Below, piece after piece: positions 49,223-61,303 of a stretch of 64,000 nucleotides of DNA. How positions within the stretch are numbered: position 1 is the first letter of the stretch; every line of letters begins with the position of its first letter. The stretch comes from Asterella californica (taxonomy: Eukaryota; Streptophyta; Marchantiopsida; Marchantiales; Aytoniaceae), in contig JAYKYS010000004.1 of assembly GCA_036924285.1 (NCBI GenBank), forward strand, positions 29,048,001-29,112,000. The letters run 5' to 3'. The position numbers were made by a program, and so were the translations under genes. The notes under the pieces were generated by a model that worked only from the letters and a program-made list of their open reading frames with translations, was not told the origin of the DNA and did no database searches.

Positions 49223-49330
49223 TCTAATCATTTTAGTCACGACTTTGGAAAATCAGACGGAGATGGGTTTACCCACCAGTACTGCGGACAACTGTCACGA
49301 TTTTGTTCGTTGTTCAGTGATCTTCATCTA

Positions 49331-49386
49331 TGGTTCAAAACAATTTTAGGTCTCAAACGTCTGTTTGAAACCTAAAATTTGAACCA
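49331..49386. repeat. Imperfect foldback of about 25-bp arms
   Basis: TGGTTCAAA..ATTTTAGGTCTCAAAC pairs with GTTTGAAACCTAAAATTTGAACCA. The arms differ by a three-base gap and one mismatch, and the loop is short. It has the form of a MITE or small-RNA-like hairpin. Confidence 0.65.
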
Positions 49387-50358
49387 ACCCTGGCTCAAAA
49401 TGGATTTCTGACATGGACAGTATGATACAGATAAGATTTCGGCACCTGTGAATATAAGAATCTCAAAAATATCCTTTTTTGAATTTCAAAATGTTGTAAT
49501 ATCAAAGTATTTTTTCGTTAGTGTGGTGAGGTGAATTTGATATAAGAACATTGTTTACTTGAAAAGTAAAATTTTGGGAAAAATTTATAACAAAACGTAC
49601 GACGCCGGGAGACGAGGACACCAACGACTGGACTATGTGGCACCAGAAAATAATATTCGGCCTACCAGAATATTTTTCCCGGTGCCGGACGATGTTTCCG
49701 GTCTGACGGATATTTTTCCCCGGTGCCAGAAGATGTTTCCGACAGCCACCATTTCCCGCACCCTCCCACTCTTTCTCCGCATCCTTCCACCCTTTCAATT
49801 CATTTTTCTCTTCTCTCGCTGAGTCTTCCTCCCCCAGTCTTCCTCCGTCCTTCCTCTGTCTTTATTCTCTGTGCATTTCAGATCCATGACACATATTTTT
49901 TTCTTTTTTTTCACTTTTCAGTCTAAGGCTTGGTTATTTCCAAGTGTCTTAGTCATTCTATCTTCTGTTTAATATTTTTAGTTCTATTTTCAAATAATTG
50001 TAGCTGTAGTTTTTTTGTTAAGATTGTTTTTGTTTTATACAAAAACAAAAACATTTTCCTCTTCTGATTTGGAAAACGAGAGTGGTTATATTTTATTTTT
50101 TATTTAGTCTAGATTATTATAATTTTATTTCAATATCTTTTATATTTTTGAGGTGATTTGAGGGTATCTAACTAACGAGGACTGGACCTCCGGACGGATA
50201 GGTTCATTTTACTTGTCAAGTTTTAAGTTCATGCCTCTTAGGGTACATCCATCACGACCGGGCGGTAGACATAGACCTAGAGGATGTCTAGAGGTCCATG
50301 GAGGGTTGATTAAGGTCCCAGAGTCGTTGCTTCCGCGGTATGTACAACTGACATACTT

Positions 50359-51272
50359 TTGGGACCTGGTTCAGGGCATGCTGCGGTTATGAACTTTCTG
50401 TTTGCGACTGCTCGGGTCATTATTGATCAAATGATCAGAGAGACAGAGGTTCGAAATCATATTTCAGATGTAATTCCAGAAGAGGGTGATTTGGATCTAC
50501 TTGTGTCCGAGATGGATGATGATGAGTTTGTGATAGATCTAGATGTTTTGAATGCGTTAGGTGTTCAAGTATGGTCGTCTTTCCACCCCTTTCAAGCAAG
50601 CTGAAGTATGCTTGTAAATATGTGAATATGTGTGCATTATATTTTTCTTATTTGAATTGACATATTTTATCTATAGGTGGCAGATGACGTGTTGGACTCT
50701 CAAATCTCACTAGATCCAATAGTAGATTCTCATATCTCCAATGAAGTGGATGATTGTGAGCCACATGAGAGAGACATCAGAGAAGTTGACATACTTGTTG
50801 AGAATCTCCCGAGGGTTGGATTTGTATCTTTGTCTCGATTGAGAGAATTCTTTCAGGACTTCAAGGTGAAGTGTCTCCACCCAAGATGTGATAAGCTCTT
50901 GTTACCTCCAACAATCAAGGCTTTTCATCAGACTTGGAAGTTGAAGTTCAGTTGTGAGTGTCAGCACAAGTTTGTCTGGTTGTCCACGGAGATGGATTTG
51001 TATTATGAGATCTCCGATGTCGTGTGTCGTATGTATCATTTTGCACTATGTGCATGATTAGGATATACACAATTGGATTCAATCTATCGAGAGGTTGGCC
51101 TACAGCCTATAGGACGAAAGCACTTCTATGGATTTCAGAGCGGGAGGAGACGAAAGATTGGATGGATTCAAGCAACACTTGACCGATGGACGATCAAGAA
51201 AGAGGAGGTGCAGTCGGAAGTACTTGCACGGCATTTTTCAGACTTGAACCATGCACCCATGGGAGGTGAGTG
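50359..51272 (+). pseudogene. Transposase-like gene, N-terminal exons
   Basis: The first readable exon ends at ...LNALGVQ with donor GTATGG at about 50,572. The acceptor TATAG precedes VADDVLDSQ at 50,677. The second exon carries a Cys/His cluster (VKCLHPRCDKLLLPP, FSCECQHKF) and ends ...HAPMGG with donor GTGAGT at about 51,268. An in-frame TGA at 51,055 follows FALCA, after which the frame continues LGYTQLDSIYREV. The rest of the gene (DDE-like core and SAP-like domain) lies inverted at 63,417-63,718 and 52,565-52,882. Together they look like a DDE-type transposase or a gene derived from one. I recognise the general style but not a named superfamily. Confidence 0.55.
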
Positions 51273-51396
51273 TGTTCACAATGAGCTAAGTGACTTGTTT
51301 ATTACTCATGTTGTGATATCATGTGCATAAGTATTCTTATTCAGAATGTCTTAAATATGTATTTTTGAATTTGACTTGTATGTCTTAAGAAAGGTT

Positions 51397-52480
51397 CCAG
51401 TCCCACATGAAGAGTCGAGACCCAACTCCTTGATGCGACGGGTAACACCAATCCTCGAGGATGCATCGACATGTTTTGAGCCTCTGTTATTCTAAGCCAC
51501 ATGTACTTACTATGAGCCGAAGGCTCAGTCTTTCCCAAGTCCTCACAGTCTAGCTTCCACTCTCAAAAGATGAATCTAGTCTTCCAGAAGACAGCTATTC
51601 CGTCTTCCGAGATTCTAACAGTGCTTCCTAAGTAGCTCCGTCTTCCGAGCTATATCTAAACAATCCTAACTAAGCAAGGCATCGCATGGATTCCCAATAA
51701 GACAACCCACCTTGCATTTCATCCTACTTCCTAACAAAAGATATAAGATACGTGAGAAGTAGAGTATACGAAAAGATCAGAAGAGGGTTGCGGACTCCTG
51801 TGGTGACAATGACCGCCAGGAAGACTCACGGGACATCTTTCGATTAATTGACGTACTCGGAAGACTTCCCGCAGCCAGGCTTCCCATCAATGGTCTCACA
51901 TGTTTTCGACTTCCAACATGCAATCTAGCCTCACAACAGACACGGAACTTTCATACTCTGTTCTTCCGACTCCTTATCTCTCATACTCACTCAGAAGAAG
52001 CTTGATGCATGATGGAAAGACATGACCCTCGACCATTCTCTCCAAATTCTGTCAGCAAGGCTTCTCACAACTCTCTTCTAAGTTCGGAAAGAAGAAGGAA
52101 TATACTGCTATGGGTCGGACAAAAGAGACCCATAAAAGACATTCACATCTTCTCGTGCATTTTGCCAGCCTTTCCAATCTTCTAGTCTCTCTAGGAAGAT
52201 ATGGATTTGAGGAGCTCGGAAGATCAGGAGGCACATGTCTGGTTCCCAACTTACAGCTTCTCGAAACAACAATCAACTCACCAATTCACTCAGTACCAAA
52301 CCTCTCTCACCACAAAATCGAATCCAATCCAATTTTGATACGAATTTACAAACAGTCGTCTTCCGAAGACGTTCAGACATCCAAAACCGTCTTCCGAAGA
52401 TGTTCAGGTCTTCAGAAGTGTCTTCCAAAGATGTTCAGATTTTCAAAAGCGTCTTCTGTCCAAAGATTCGGGAACAAAGT
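51397..52480 (-). mobile_element. Family A copy, left half (inverted)
   Basis: The reverse complement matches the family A leader and the start of the ORF (MSMHPRGLVLP, then SRSWVSTLHVGLEP in a shifted frame after a small deletion). It starts at CCCGAATCTTTG (A2 about 32,748) and breaks at GGGACTGGAACCT, which corresponds to A1 6,361-6,373. The missing remainder of this copy begins at 63,719 in plus orientation. Confidence 0.8.
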
Positions 52481-52564
52481 TTTGAATGTCCAAAACTAAG
52501 ATGCTCGTGTCGTCTTCACCATCAGTACGATAACGACCACCAACCATGACTGTCCTCCTCGCAT

Positions 52565-52882
52565 TTAGCTGACAACAAGTGTAAATCCATCCCTCAGCTT
52601 GTCTGCAATACCGCGAGTCATGAGCTCTGGATACAAATATCGTCGAGAACCGACGACCTCACTATCTCGAAGATCTCGTATCCCAACCACTCGCTGAACC
52701 AACACGGGTTTATTTCTCATAGTCGAAGCTCCTTGAGATCGAAGCCATCCTTCCAGTTGTCTCTTTGTAAGGAGTTCAAGGTCTGCAATCACATCAGCTT
52801 CATCAACACCACCGGGAGGACGTTTCTTGATCTGCACCTCCGCTAAGAACTTCTTGATCACCTTGTCGTAGTGCGTGACGTT
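52565..52882 (-). pseudogene. Transposase-like gene, C-terminal part with SAP-like domain
   Basis: Minus-strand frame NVTHYDKVIKKFLAEVQ, then PPGGVDEADVIADLELLTKR, then a SAP-like helix pair (LTKRQLEGWLRSQGAS and KPVLVQRV), ending GFTLVVS and stop at 52,565. SAP modules bind DNA. It joins in frame, across the G2 target duplication, to the fragment at 63,417-63,718. Confidence 0.6.
52878..52882. repeat. Left target duplication of G2 (ACGTT)
   Basis: ACGTT recurs at 63,417-63,421 directly after the 3' LTR. Joining the flanks through one copy restores a continuous transposase reading frame. Confidence 0.8.
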
Positions 52883-53362
52883 CAAGATGATGAAACGGAG
52901 CTTCAGAAGACACTCAACCAGCATTTGTTCAGGAAGCTGCGGCCTAGTTTATCAAGCTGGGCAGGAGCTAAGCTAGAGCTATGCTTGGCAAGCTGTCCCC
53001 TAACTTGGGTTGAAATATCACCCTAAATGAGAGCGAAAGTTTCCAGAATGCAGAGCTCGACGAGGAGAGCGAACTCATGCTTCCAGTTTTGACAGAAAGT
53101 GTTTTAAGCAATAGTTAGTACGAGTTTTAGACTGAGAAATATGTGAAAGAGGAAAATCTGTCGATTCTGGCTCGTGACTCGAACTCAGAATCTGATAGAG
53201 CGAGTGTGTAGGTGTTCACAAGTACTATAGTTTTGACTCCTTGTTCATTAAAAACGAAGTTGTTTAGAGAGTTGGCGTAGGAAAGGCTAGTAAAGACTTT
53301 ACAGGAAAATTTCCTCTAGAAAACATATGTACAGAAAATTTAAGCTTCTTGAACGGAACCAA

Positions 53363-53429
53363 AGGCCATCCCAGTGATAGGGCGCCTGCCTAGGAGGAAA
53401 GTGGTCTCAGGATCAATTCCCCCTGGCCT
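53363..53429 (+). other. tRNA-like module in the G2 5' LTR
   Basis: A 67-base segment begins AGGCCA and ends TGGCCT (a six-pair acceptor-like stem). It has a D-arm-like CCAGTGATAGGGC, an anticodon-like CCTGCCTAGGAGG, and a B-box-like GGATCAATTCC (one mismatch to GGTTCRANTCC). It is conserved in the 3' LTR. It looks like a captured tRNA or the tRNA-related head of a SINE. Confidence 0.55.
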
Positions 53430-53496
53430 CTGATTCCTATTTCGGCATGTTGGCCTCTTGGATGGGAGTCCATGTTGGATATGCAGCCACGTCTTG

Positions 53497-53742
53497 CATA
53501 TCTAGGGGCGGGAGACCGGTATCTTTCTTAATCGTGGGCTTCCTGACCTAAGCCTCCGCATGCCACCGTGAATATACCATGGGAGATACCTGGTGCGCAT
53601 ATGCGAGACTCACGTCCTGCATATCTAGGGACGGGAGACCGGTATCTCTCTTAAGCGTGGGCTTCTTGACCTAAGCCTCCGCATGCCACCGTAAATATAT
53701 CTCACATGCCACCATGGGAGATACCTGGTGCGCCATATGGGG
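53497..53742 (+). repeat. 123-bp direct duplication in the G2 5' LTR
   Basis: CATATCTAGGG(G/A)CGGGAGACCGGTATC occurs at 53,497 and 53,620, each followed by GTGGGCTTC and GCATGCCACCGT. The 3' LTR has a single copy near 61,999, which accounts for most of the LTR length difference. Confidence 0.8.
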
Positions 53743-55051
53743 GGCTGTAAGCCCTATGGGGTAGCCTCATAAGTGTAGGAGCCTCGGCCTACATCGGATG
53801 ACTTGTGGTATATTCAGGGTGGCATCAAGAGCACGGGAAACTTTTGTAAATCCGTTAATTAATCGTCGAGTCGGTTTAGTAAGGGCGGAGGAAGTTATGA
53901 AGTCCTTATCCGTGAAGGAGTCTGCTTTACAAAGGTAGCTGTGAACTTTTATTTAAAAAAGAGGTCAGTTTTGCAAGAGAAGATCTGTACGTAAGGACAG
54001 TAAGGGGCAGCTTAGCTAGGGCCCTGCTTCTGATAAGTGACTGCGCTTATAAGGACAGCAGGGGGCAACTTAGCTGAGGCCTTAACTTTTAGGTTAAATA
54101 CCTGCGGCGACTGGAGATCGGGACACTTTCAAGGGATTTTTTTCAGAGACCTGAGAGCTGAAGCGGAAGGAGAAGGATTAGGGATTAGGATCAGGACGCG
54201 CAAGAAAAGCTTAGACGTTGAGAGAGATCAATTTTTTGGACAGAACTGAATTGGTGAGCTGGGTGATCGTTGCAGAGGGACGGACAAGTGTTTGGGAGCT
54301 GAGACTTTATCTAATATATAGTTTGGAGACAAAACTATCTCCGGAACGGACAGGAGGCAGTTTATGGAGGGGGATTGTTTTGATAATCTGCAAGGAACTT
54401 TTGACCGACGTGGGATTAAATTCTTGATAGTTTTCAGTTGGGAGATTGACGTAGAGGGAGGATTAAGAGTTGAAAGAGCTTGAATTAACCTACTAGGCTG
54501 TTTGAGGCTTTGAGCTTTGAATCTAGTGAGCAAAGAGCATCTATCTAGACGGAGGAGAAGACAGGGACTGAGAAGATCAAGTTTTTCTGAGAAATTTCAG
54601 TGCTGAAGCTGTTGTAAGAAGGAATATAAGGCGTTGGGGTTTCAGATCTTCATCGGTTGTAGGTTTTGGAAAAAAATCTACTGGAGAGAAGACTAGTTGA
54701 GTGGGAATTGGCTGTTTGACATCTGCGGTGATCAACGTAAGGAGTTGAGTAGAGATATGTTGTAAATTGATATATGTGGAGAACTATTGAGTGTGTTTGG
54801 AAGAGAAATAAAGCATCGTGAGTTCAGGTTTTTCTTATCTGTTGTGTCTGAAGGTGGATTTGTCTCCTAAGACTTGATCAGAAAAATAGCAAGTGACCTA
54901 TAGTCAGAGAGTAGTCTATGTGAGTGACTTCAGCCATTGTGTACTACCAGCCTTGGCTCTTGTCTTGGTATTCGATTTCTACTCCTACCTCGCGATTTAT
55001 CACAGCATGAAGGCTCGCCCTTCCTGAGAAAGACTCTCCTCGACATAAATC

Positions 55052-55071
55052 TGGTGCTTCCACTGAGAGTC
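55052..55071 (+). other. Possible primer-binding site of G2
   Basis: TGGTGCTTCCACTGAGAG lies six bases inside the 5' LTR end. It implies a primer tRNA ending in CACCA. The spacing and TGGTG start resemble G3. Confidence 0.4.
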
Positions 55072-55129
55072 ATTTTGGGGTGATTAATCGTTGAGGTTGT
55101 TGAGGTTGAGATTTGCATACAAGGAAGAG

Positions 55130-56729
55130 ATGGATCGCAAGAGCGGGAGTGGTGCAACTGCCTCTACGGCTGGAGCATCGACATCTACTGCTGCACCTTC
55201 GGCTACACCAACGTCTTCAGCAGCAACTGCAGCATCAGGCCTGGATACTGCTGAGATACTGAAGACGCTTGCGGCCTTGGTTCAGCAACATCCGATGGTC
55301 GGAGGGGGTGAGTTGAAATCTACAAAAGCTTTGCAGGCGATTGTAAATAGGTGTGGAAGATTTGAAGGCAGAGATATTTCCAGATATCTTCGTGAGTACA
55401 GAGGAGAGATGGAGCTTGTAAGGGTAACCGATGCAAAGATGATTGGTAGTTTTGAGTTGGCTGTGATTCCTGAGTTGAGAGATCAAGTGAGAGACGTACA
55501 GAGGAGAAATCTTGGTGTTTGGGCAAGTTTTGAGAGAGCTCTATAAGAGGAATTCCTTGAGGAGGATTCTGAGAGAGTTACTAGGAGAATTTTTTTGGAT
55601 TGGATTGAGCAACAACTTGGCCATAGGATGGAGCTGAATGAGTTGCTAAGAGAGTTCGATCGAAGATACCGACAGCTTTCGACGCTCGAACGAATAACCT
55701 TGGATGCTAGAAGGACAGAGCTCTTCTTGCAAGCCACCGATGAGGTTACAGCAGATCGATTATGCTTCATGTTAGCAGATCGATCAGCTGAAGGGGGTGT
55801 TGCTATGGATTGGGGGAGGGTGAAAGATGCTATGGCCGTTCTAACAAGACAGAGGCGAGGGAGAGTGGCTTTAGGGGGACGGTCGCTTGCAGAGGTGATC
55901 CATCACATCTTATGCTCCTCAAGTACAGCAGCCTCCGGCTCTTGCTCCTAGACTTGTTATTCTTGTAGAAGCGCCTCCAGTGCCAGTTGTGCCAGTTCCT
56001 GCACAGAGGGTACTTGTTCAGAGGGTGGTTGAGAACCCGGGTTAGCACAATCAAATTGAGGAGTTGATCCGACAAATGCGTGAATTGAAGGTAGAGCTGG
56101 CTAGTTTACATAGAGAGCTACCACCGACGCCTGGTGCTGCTCGTCCAGGTGGTGCTCCTGTTCGTAGATGTATCTGGTGTGACAGTCCATATCATCTTCG
56201 AGGAGATTACCAAGAGCTTACAGCCGCTCTACGAGATGGTGTGGTTCGCTACCAGAATGGTAGACTGCACCTCGTTACTATTGGAGAGCCATTGAACACA
56301 CAGTTTAGGCGAGGGGGTATGAGGAGTTTACCTCATGTCGCTACAGCTGCAACAGTAACTATGGTAACAGTACCACCGATGAATCCTGATGTGTATGCTG
56401 GGCATATTGAAGTCTCTTCTAGTCCTACTTTGTTGGATAGGTCTCTTGAGAGGAGCAGTACTGAAGTTCCTTCTGAGGTGTTGAAAAGAGGAGCAAAAAC
56501 TATTCGTAGAGTCATAGGGTGGAAAGATCCCGTAGATACAACGTCCATTAAAGCTTTCTTGGACGTAGATAAGCATGTCCACTGGCATGATGCTTCTGTG
56601 GAGGAAAAGAGACGACGAGATGCCTCTGAGCTTGAAATTGGAACTCCAGAGGAGACTAGAGAGGGACAGAGACGGAGAGTCATTAGAAGACGAGCAGCTC
56701 CTCCAGAGGATGTCACGTCTACCTCCTAG
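55130..56729 (+). pseudogene. G2 gag
   Basis: ATG at 55,130 (MDRKSGSGATASTAGASTS) opens a Ser/Thr/Ala-rich N-terminus. A capsid-like domain follows, with GRFEGRDISRYLREYR and ELFLQATDEV. TAA at 55,544 interrupts it, TAG at 55,949 follows, and the frame shifts by +1 before 56,064. The zinc knuckle starts RCIWCDSPYHLRGD, but its last Cys is Tyr (DYQE), so it is probably defective. G3 keeps the complete knuckle. Gag would form the particle and bind RNA. Confidence 0.8.
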
Positions 56730-56753
56730 GCTCCGCCACCTGCACCAGATCTA

Positions 56754-57677
56754 ATGGAGGACGTACAGAGACATCAGCAGGAACCAACGACTGCTGGCAG
56801 ACGGTTCACTGCTCAAGAAAAGGAAAAAGGGTCAGCTTACAAGCTGGTTGCAGATATTGAGACCTCCACTGATCTCAAAAGCATTCTGGAGCATAAGATA
56901 TTAGATGCACAGGTTGAGTTTTCACTTCGGGAAGTTCTTGACATCGCAAAGAGAGAGTTTCATGAGCTGATTATCGATGTCATCAAACGAAAGAGGCAAG
57001 TCATATCTGAGCAGGTAGAGAGCCAAATGATAGATGTGATAGGAGCTTCTGTAAATGATGTGGAGTTTGAGAAGGTACATTTTCAGGAGACTGGTGACAA
57101 GAGATACCAGCAAGAGGCTTTAGTTGCTGGAACTAGCATTATTGAAGCTGATGATGATGAAGCTGATGGAGAGAGCCCAACTGTTGATAGTGACTTCAAG
57201 AAGCATTGGTATTGGGCTCGTGCTACAACTGCCACACGGGTACGTCTTGGGAGTTTGTCCAAACCTATTGCTGCTTTAGTTGACCACGGATCCGAAATCA
57301 ATATCATATCGCGAGAGATATATGAGAGAGGACTGTGGCCTATTGAGCTGAATCATGGATGGGTGTTGCGTGCTGCTAACAACTAGAATGACGAGTTGTA
57401 CGGAGCTTGCCGTAACGTGAGAGTGAGGATAAGTGATGTAGAAGTAGATCAGCACTTTTTTGTGCAGTCTTCTGCTTCGTATCCAGTCATTCTTGGTCAA
57501 CCTTATATCACTACAGTGCACATGGAGACCAAAGTGATGGACGATGGATCACACTTTGCTAGGATCCGTAGTCCTGATGATAGACGTTCTGTTCAATTTC
57601 TGACTGTTCGGATAAACCACGAGCGAAACAGACAGACCTTGAGGGACTCTCCTATTTGTAGAAGTAAAGGTTTTTAG
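56754..57677 (+). pseudogene. G2 protease region
   Basis: A charged linker leads to an aspartic protease with LVDHGSEINIISREIYERG (catalytic Asp at 57,282-57,284; His stands where Thr, Ser or Pro is usual) and WPIELNHGWVLRAANN. TAG at 57,384 interrupts the frame, after which it continues to the fold's second half (YPVILGQPYI) and stops at 57,677. Confidence 0.75.
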
Positions 57678-57940
57678 AACCCACTCTTGTAGAGCAGGAG
57701 GACAGGAGTGAAGGGTCAAGGACTACTATGATCTCGCTTGAGCAGCACAAGGGATCACAAGAGACTGATGAAGAGGTTGCTCGAGGTTCTGAGAATGTAT
57801 ATAGAGTATCAAGTTGGAGATCTGGTTTGTTGGGTTTGAGTCGTGAGGATTGGAGTGAGTATATACGAGTAGAAGATATGACTGTAAAAAGTAGGAGACA
57901 GATAGAGAAACGTATAGCTGATCTGTGTTGTATATGAGCT

Positions 57941-60682
57941 TTGGAGGAAAAGGAAGTGATTTATGGTGTATATCAACAGTTTATCGATGTACATTCTTTT
58001 GTTCGTTGGCTAGATGAAGTAGATAAGATGGAAGAACATTTGGGAGGTAGGGTGGTGATCCCCATCCATTCTCATGAAGTCTATGAGGAGATTATCTCGT
58101 ACTTGCGATATCGACCTCATCCGAGACTGGAGAATGAATGGAAGGATGCAGTCTGCTGGTGCGGCTCTCATCACGAAGCAGAAGTACACGCCAAATATAA
58201 AGCTGTGGCGAGGAAGGTGAAGCCTGTGGCGACCCAATTGCTTGTTGATTCGCAACAGCAGATGGAGTCAGCCGCCACTGAGCCTGTACTCATAAATCTT
58301 GCACGAATAGGACATCAGTTTACTCAAGAAACACTCGAACAACTCTAGATAGGAGGGGGTGGTTTCTTGACTGAAGTAGAGAAGAAGACTTTTGAACAGA
58401 TGATTGTCAGTCATGGTAGAGCATTTTCTTTTTCAACTGAAGAGATTGGTTGTGTGGATCCGAGTGTGATAGCTCCGATGGTTATCTTCACTGTGTCTCA
58501 TGTGTCTTGGGACTTGAAGTCGATTCTAGTCCCTCGTGCCTTGCTGCCAAAGCTCATTGAGCTATTGAAGGAGAAGATGCAGATGGGTATCCTTGAGCCA
58601 TCCATGGCTCCGTACTCTATCCGATGGTTCACGGTGCCTAAGAAGTCTGGGGCTTTGCACTTTATCCAAGACTTGCAGCCTGTCAACAACATCACGATTC
58701 AGAACGTGGGAACAGGACCTGTGGTTGATGAGGTAGCTGAGGCGTTTGCTGAGAGGTCTGTCTATTCTATCGGAGATTTGTTTTCGAGTTATGATCAGTT
58801 TCAACTTGCCTTGGAGAGTAGAGACTTAACTACCATGCGTACATCTTTGGGATTGATGCGGATGTGCACTCTTCCTCAGGGAGCAACAAACTCAGTAGCA
58901 CATATGCAGAACGCGATGCATAAGGGGTTGCTGGAATTTGTACCTGAGATAAGTATCCCATTTTTTGATGTTATTCCCATGAAAGGCTGTCCGGTGGAAG
59001 ACAAGGATGAGACTGTGACTTCCAATGGTTGCAGGAAGTTTATTGCTAATCATATTCAAGACGTGGGCAGGATTCTAACACGTATGGAGGAGGTACACCT
59101 CACTCTATCAGATACTAAGTCTCGTTTTGGGATGTCAGAGGTTATGGTGATTGGTCATTTGTGTGGCACATTTGGAAGAAGACCAAATCCAGAGAAGATT
59201 GATGCTATAGCAAGAATAGCAGATTGTACCAATATCATTGAGGTTCGACGTTTCTTGGGAGCTTATGTGCTTTCGTGTGAGTATCCCTCATTATGCACAC
59301 ATTGCCGAGCCTTTGTATGCGCTTATGAAGAAGAGGAAGATGTTTACTTGGCGGCAAGAACATCATGAGACAATGGAATGGCTATAAGGAGATTCTGAAG
59401 TCTCCACCCATATTGAGTTAACTATCAGAGAGGAAGACCTGTGATACTAACTGTAGACACGAGTCCAAAGGCGATTGGATGGGCAGTTGACCAAGAAGAT
59501 GCAGATGATGTACGGTTTGCTTCTAGGTTTGGAGCCCGAATCTTGACAAGCAGACAACGTAACTATCCTCAAGTAAAACGTGAACTATGGGGAGTTGGTA
59601 CTGCTATGAAGATAGACCGGGAGTTCTTGATTGGTGCTCATGCGATTTTAGAAACAGATTGTTTGCCCTTGCTTGGTATGATAGCAAACTGCAATACTCC
59701 AGACATAGCGATGTTGAGATGGATTGCTTACATCCGGAGCTTGAACCTTGAGTTGAAACACATTGCCTGGAAAGAAAATCCAGTTGCAGACATGTTATCT
59801 AGGGCTCGTTACGCAGATGAGGATGAGATGATAATAGAAGCCGAGGACGAAGAGAAGAGAGATGGTTGGTGTAGTCAGCAGACTTCGGATTTGGGATCAC
59901 CGCCATTCAAAGAGGAGTTTTACACGGGAAGGTTACGTGACATTGGACTCTATCTGAGTTCTTTAAACAGACAAGAGGGGTTGAGTGATGTAGAGTTTAG
60001 AGAGGTAAGGAGGAAGGCATATGACTACTTGTTGCGAGATGCGTATCTTTGGAAACGTTCAAAGAGAAGGGATGAAGCACTTTTACGAGTTATAGATGAT
60101 ATGCAGATCAAGCAACGGTTGATGAAAGAGTTTCATGACACCTTGTGGTCCGGACATCGAGGAGCTTGGGCTACCTATACAAAGTTGAAGGAGAGATATT
60201 GGTGGAGAGGACTTTATCAAGATGTGGTGAATTTTGTGAGTTCATGCTTGCACTGTCAATTTTATTCAAAGATACGTTACAGAGATGGTCTAGTACCAAC
60301 CTATCCGTCTAGTATCCATTTTCAATGGGTTCTTGATTTGGTAGCAATGCCTCCTGGGTTATGGAGTATGAGGTACTTGGTGTTGGCTCGAGAAGACCTC
60401 TCCAACTTTGTGGAAGGACGAGCTCTGAGGACGAAGACCACAAAAAAGATATGTAGGTTTGTTCTTGAAGATATTATCTGTAGGTATGGATCTATAAGGA
60501 GACTGCGTGCAGACATAAGACAGTTGTGTGGTACGGAAGCGAAGGAGTTCTTCGCCCAACACGGAGTAAAACTCAAACTCACTATTTCCATGAATCCGGA
60601 AGGGATTGATAAGAGCGAGAGAGAGCATCCGTCGATTGTTCAAGCTCTGGTAAAGGCATGCGATGGTAGGTATAGACAGTGA
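57941..60682 (+). pseudogene. G2 reverse transcriptase, RNase H and integrase
   Basis: All parts are in one frame with stops at 58,346, 59,366 and 60,680. RT has MGILEPSMAPYS, RWFTVPKKSGALHFIQDLQP, FSSYDQFQLALESRDLTTMR and LPQGATNSVAHMQNAM. The catalytic box reads FFDVIP, so the second Asp is Val (58,970-58,972) and RT should be inactive. RNase H has VDTSPKAIGWAVD, QVKRELWG and ETDCLPLLGM, ending ADMLSRARY. Integrase has an HHCC-like module (FHDTLWSGHRG, CLHCQF), VLDLVAMP, and an altered second catalytic region (ADIRQLCGTEAKEFF). The Glu-containing SEREHP follows. Confidence 0.85.
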
Positions 60683-60835
60683 CCTAGGTTGCTCTCTTTT
60701 GCTATGTGGGCTGACAAGTCGACTCATTGCACTACTACTGGGTACATGCTCATTGAACTGATGTTGGGTCCGAAGTCGATTATGCCGGCAGAGGAGGATT
60801 TTTCTACATGGACTACTTTATCGTGAGAAGACGAA

Positions 60836-61303
60836 ATGGATCATATACAACTTCTTGCACTTCGAATCAAGCAGTTGGAACATAGAGAGGAGGATCTTAT
60901 AGAGACACAACAGAAATTGAAAGAGGCCCGTCTCAAGAACAAGGACAGGTTTGACAAGACCCATCGGCTCCGACCGAAGCTCATACATGTTGGAGATTGG
61001 ATTTTGGTATATGATAGTACCTTAGAAAATCAGCATTCTACGGTTCGAAAATTTTCTAGGAGGTGGTTTGGTCCGTATGTTGTCTTAGAAGTGCATCAGA
61101 ACGCTACTTACTCTTTACGAGACCTTGATGGTACACCTCTAAGGTTTCTTGTTGCGGGTAAGCGTATCAAGTTGTTTAGAAAAAGAGGAGAATTTGTTGA
61201 GCTAGATGAATTTTTGGAGTCAGATCAGATGATGGATGACGATGCAAATTTGCTATCAGAAGAAGACGCAGAGGACGTTGAAGAGGACGATGGCAATTTA
61301 TAG
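60836..61303 (+). pseudogene. G2 integrase C-terminal region
   Basis: Same frame as pol. It contains a coiled region (EEDLIETQQKLKEARLKNKD) and a GPY-type module (GDWILVYDS, RRWFGPYVVLEV, YSLRDLDGTPL), ending in an acidic tail. The stop is at 61,301. It is separated from the upstream integrase by a stop at 60,680 and about 150 bases of degraded sequence. Confidence 0.75.

Larger units (their letters stand above)
48621..50358. other. MINPP upstream region and intergenic DNA
   Basis: The pyrimidine-rich stretch at about 48,640-48,680 would lie in the 5' leader or promoter of the minus-strand MINPP gene. Further out are two foldback structures (49,207-49,222 and 49,331-49,386), a 40-bp near-duplication built on TATTTTTCCC (49,671 and 49,711), and T-rich low-complexity DNA at 49.9-50.15 kb. 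No gene seen. Confidence 0.5.
52883..55045 (+). repeat. 5' LTR of G2
   Basis: It ends CTCCTCGACA. The first base is set by the target duplication. The 3' LTR starts TGTTCAAG, so the 5' copy seems to have lost four bases (TGTT or TTTG) next to the ACGTT duplication. It contains a tRNA-like segment at 53,363-53,429 and a 123-bp duplication not present in the 3' LTR. Confidence 0.85.
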
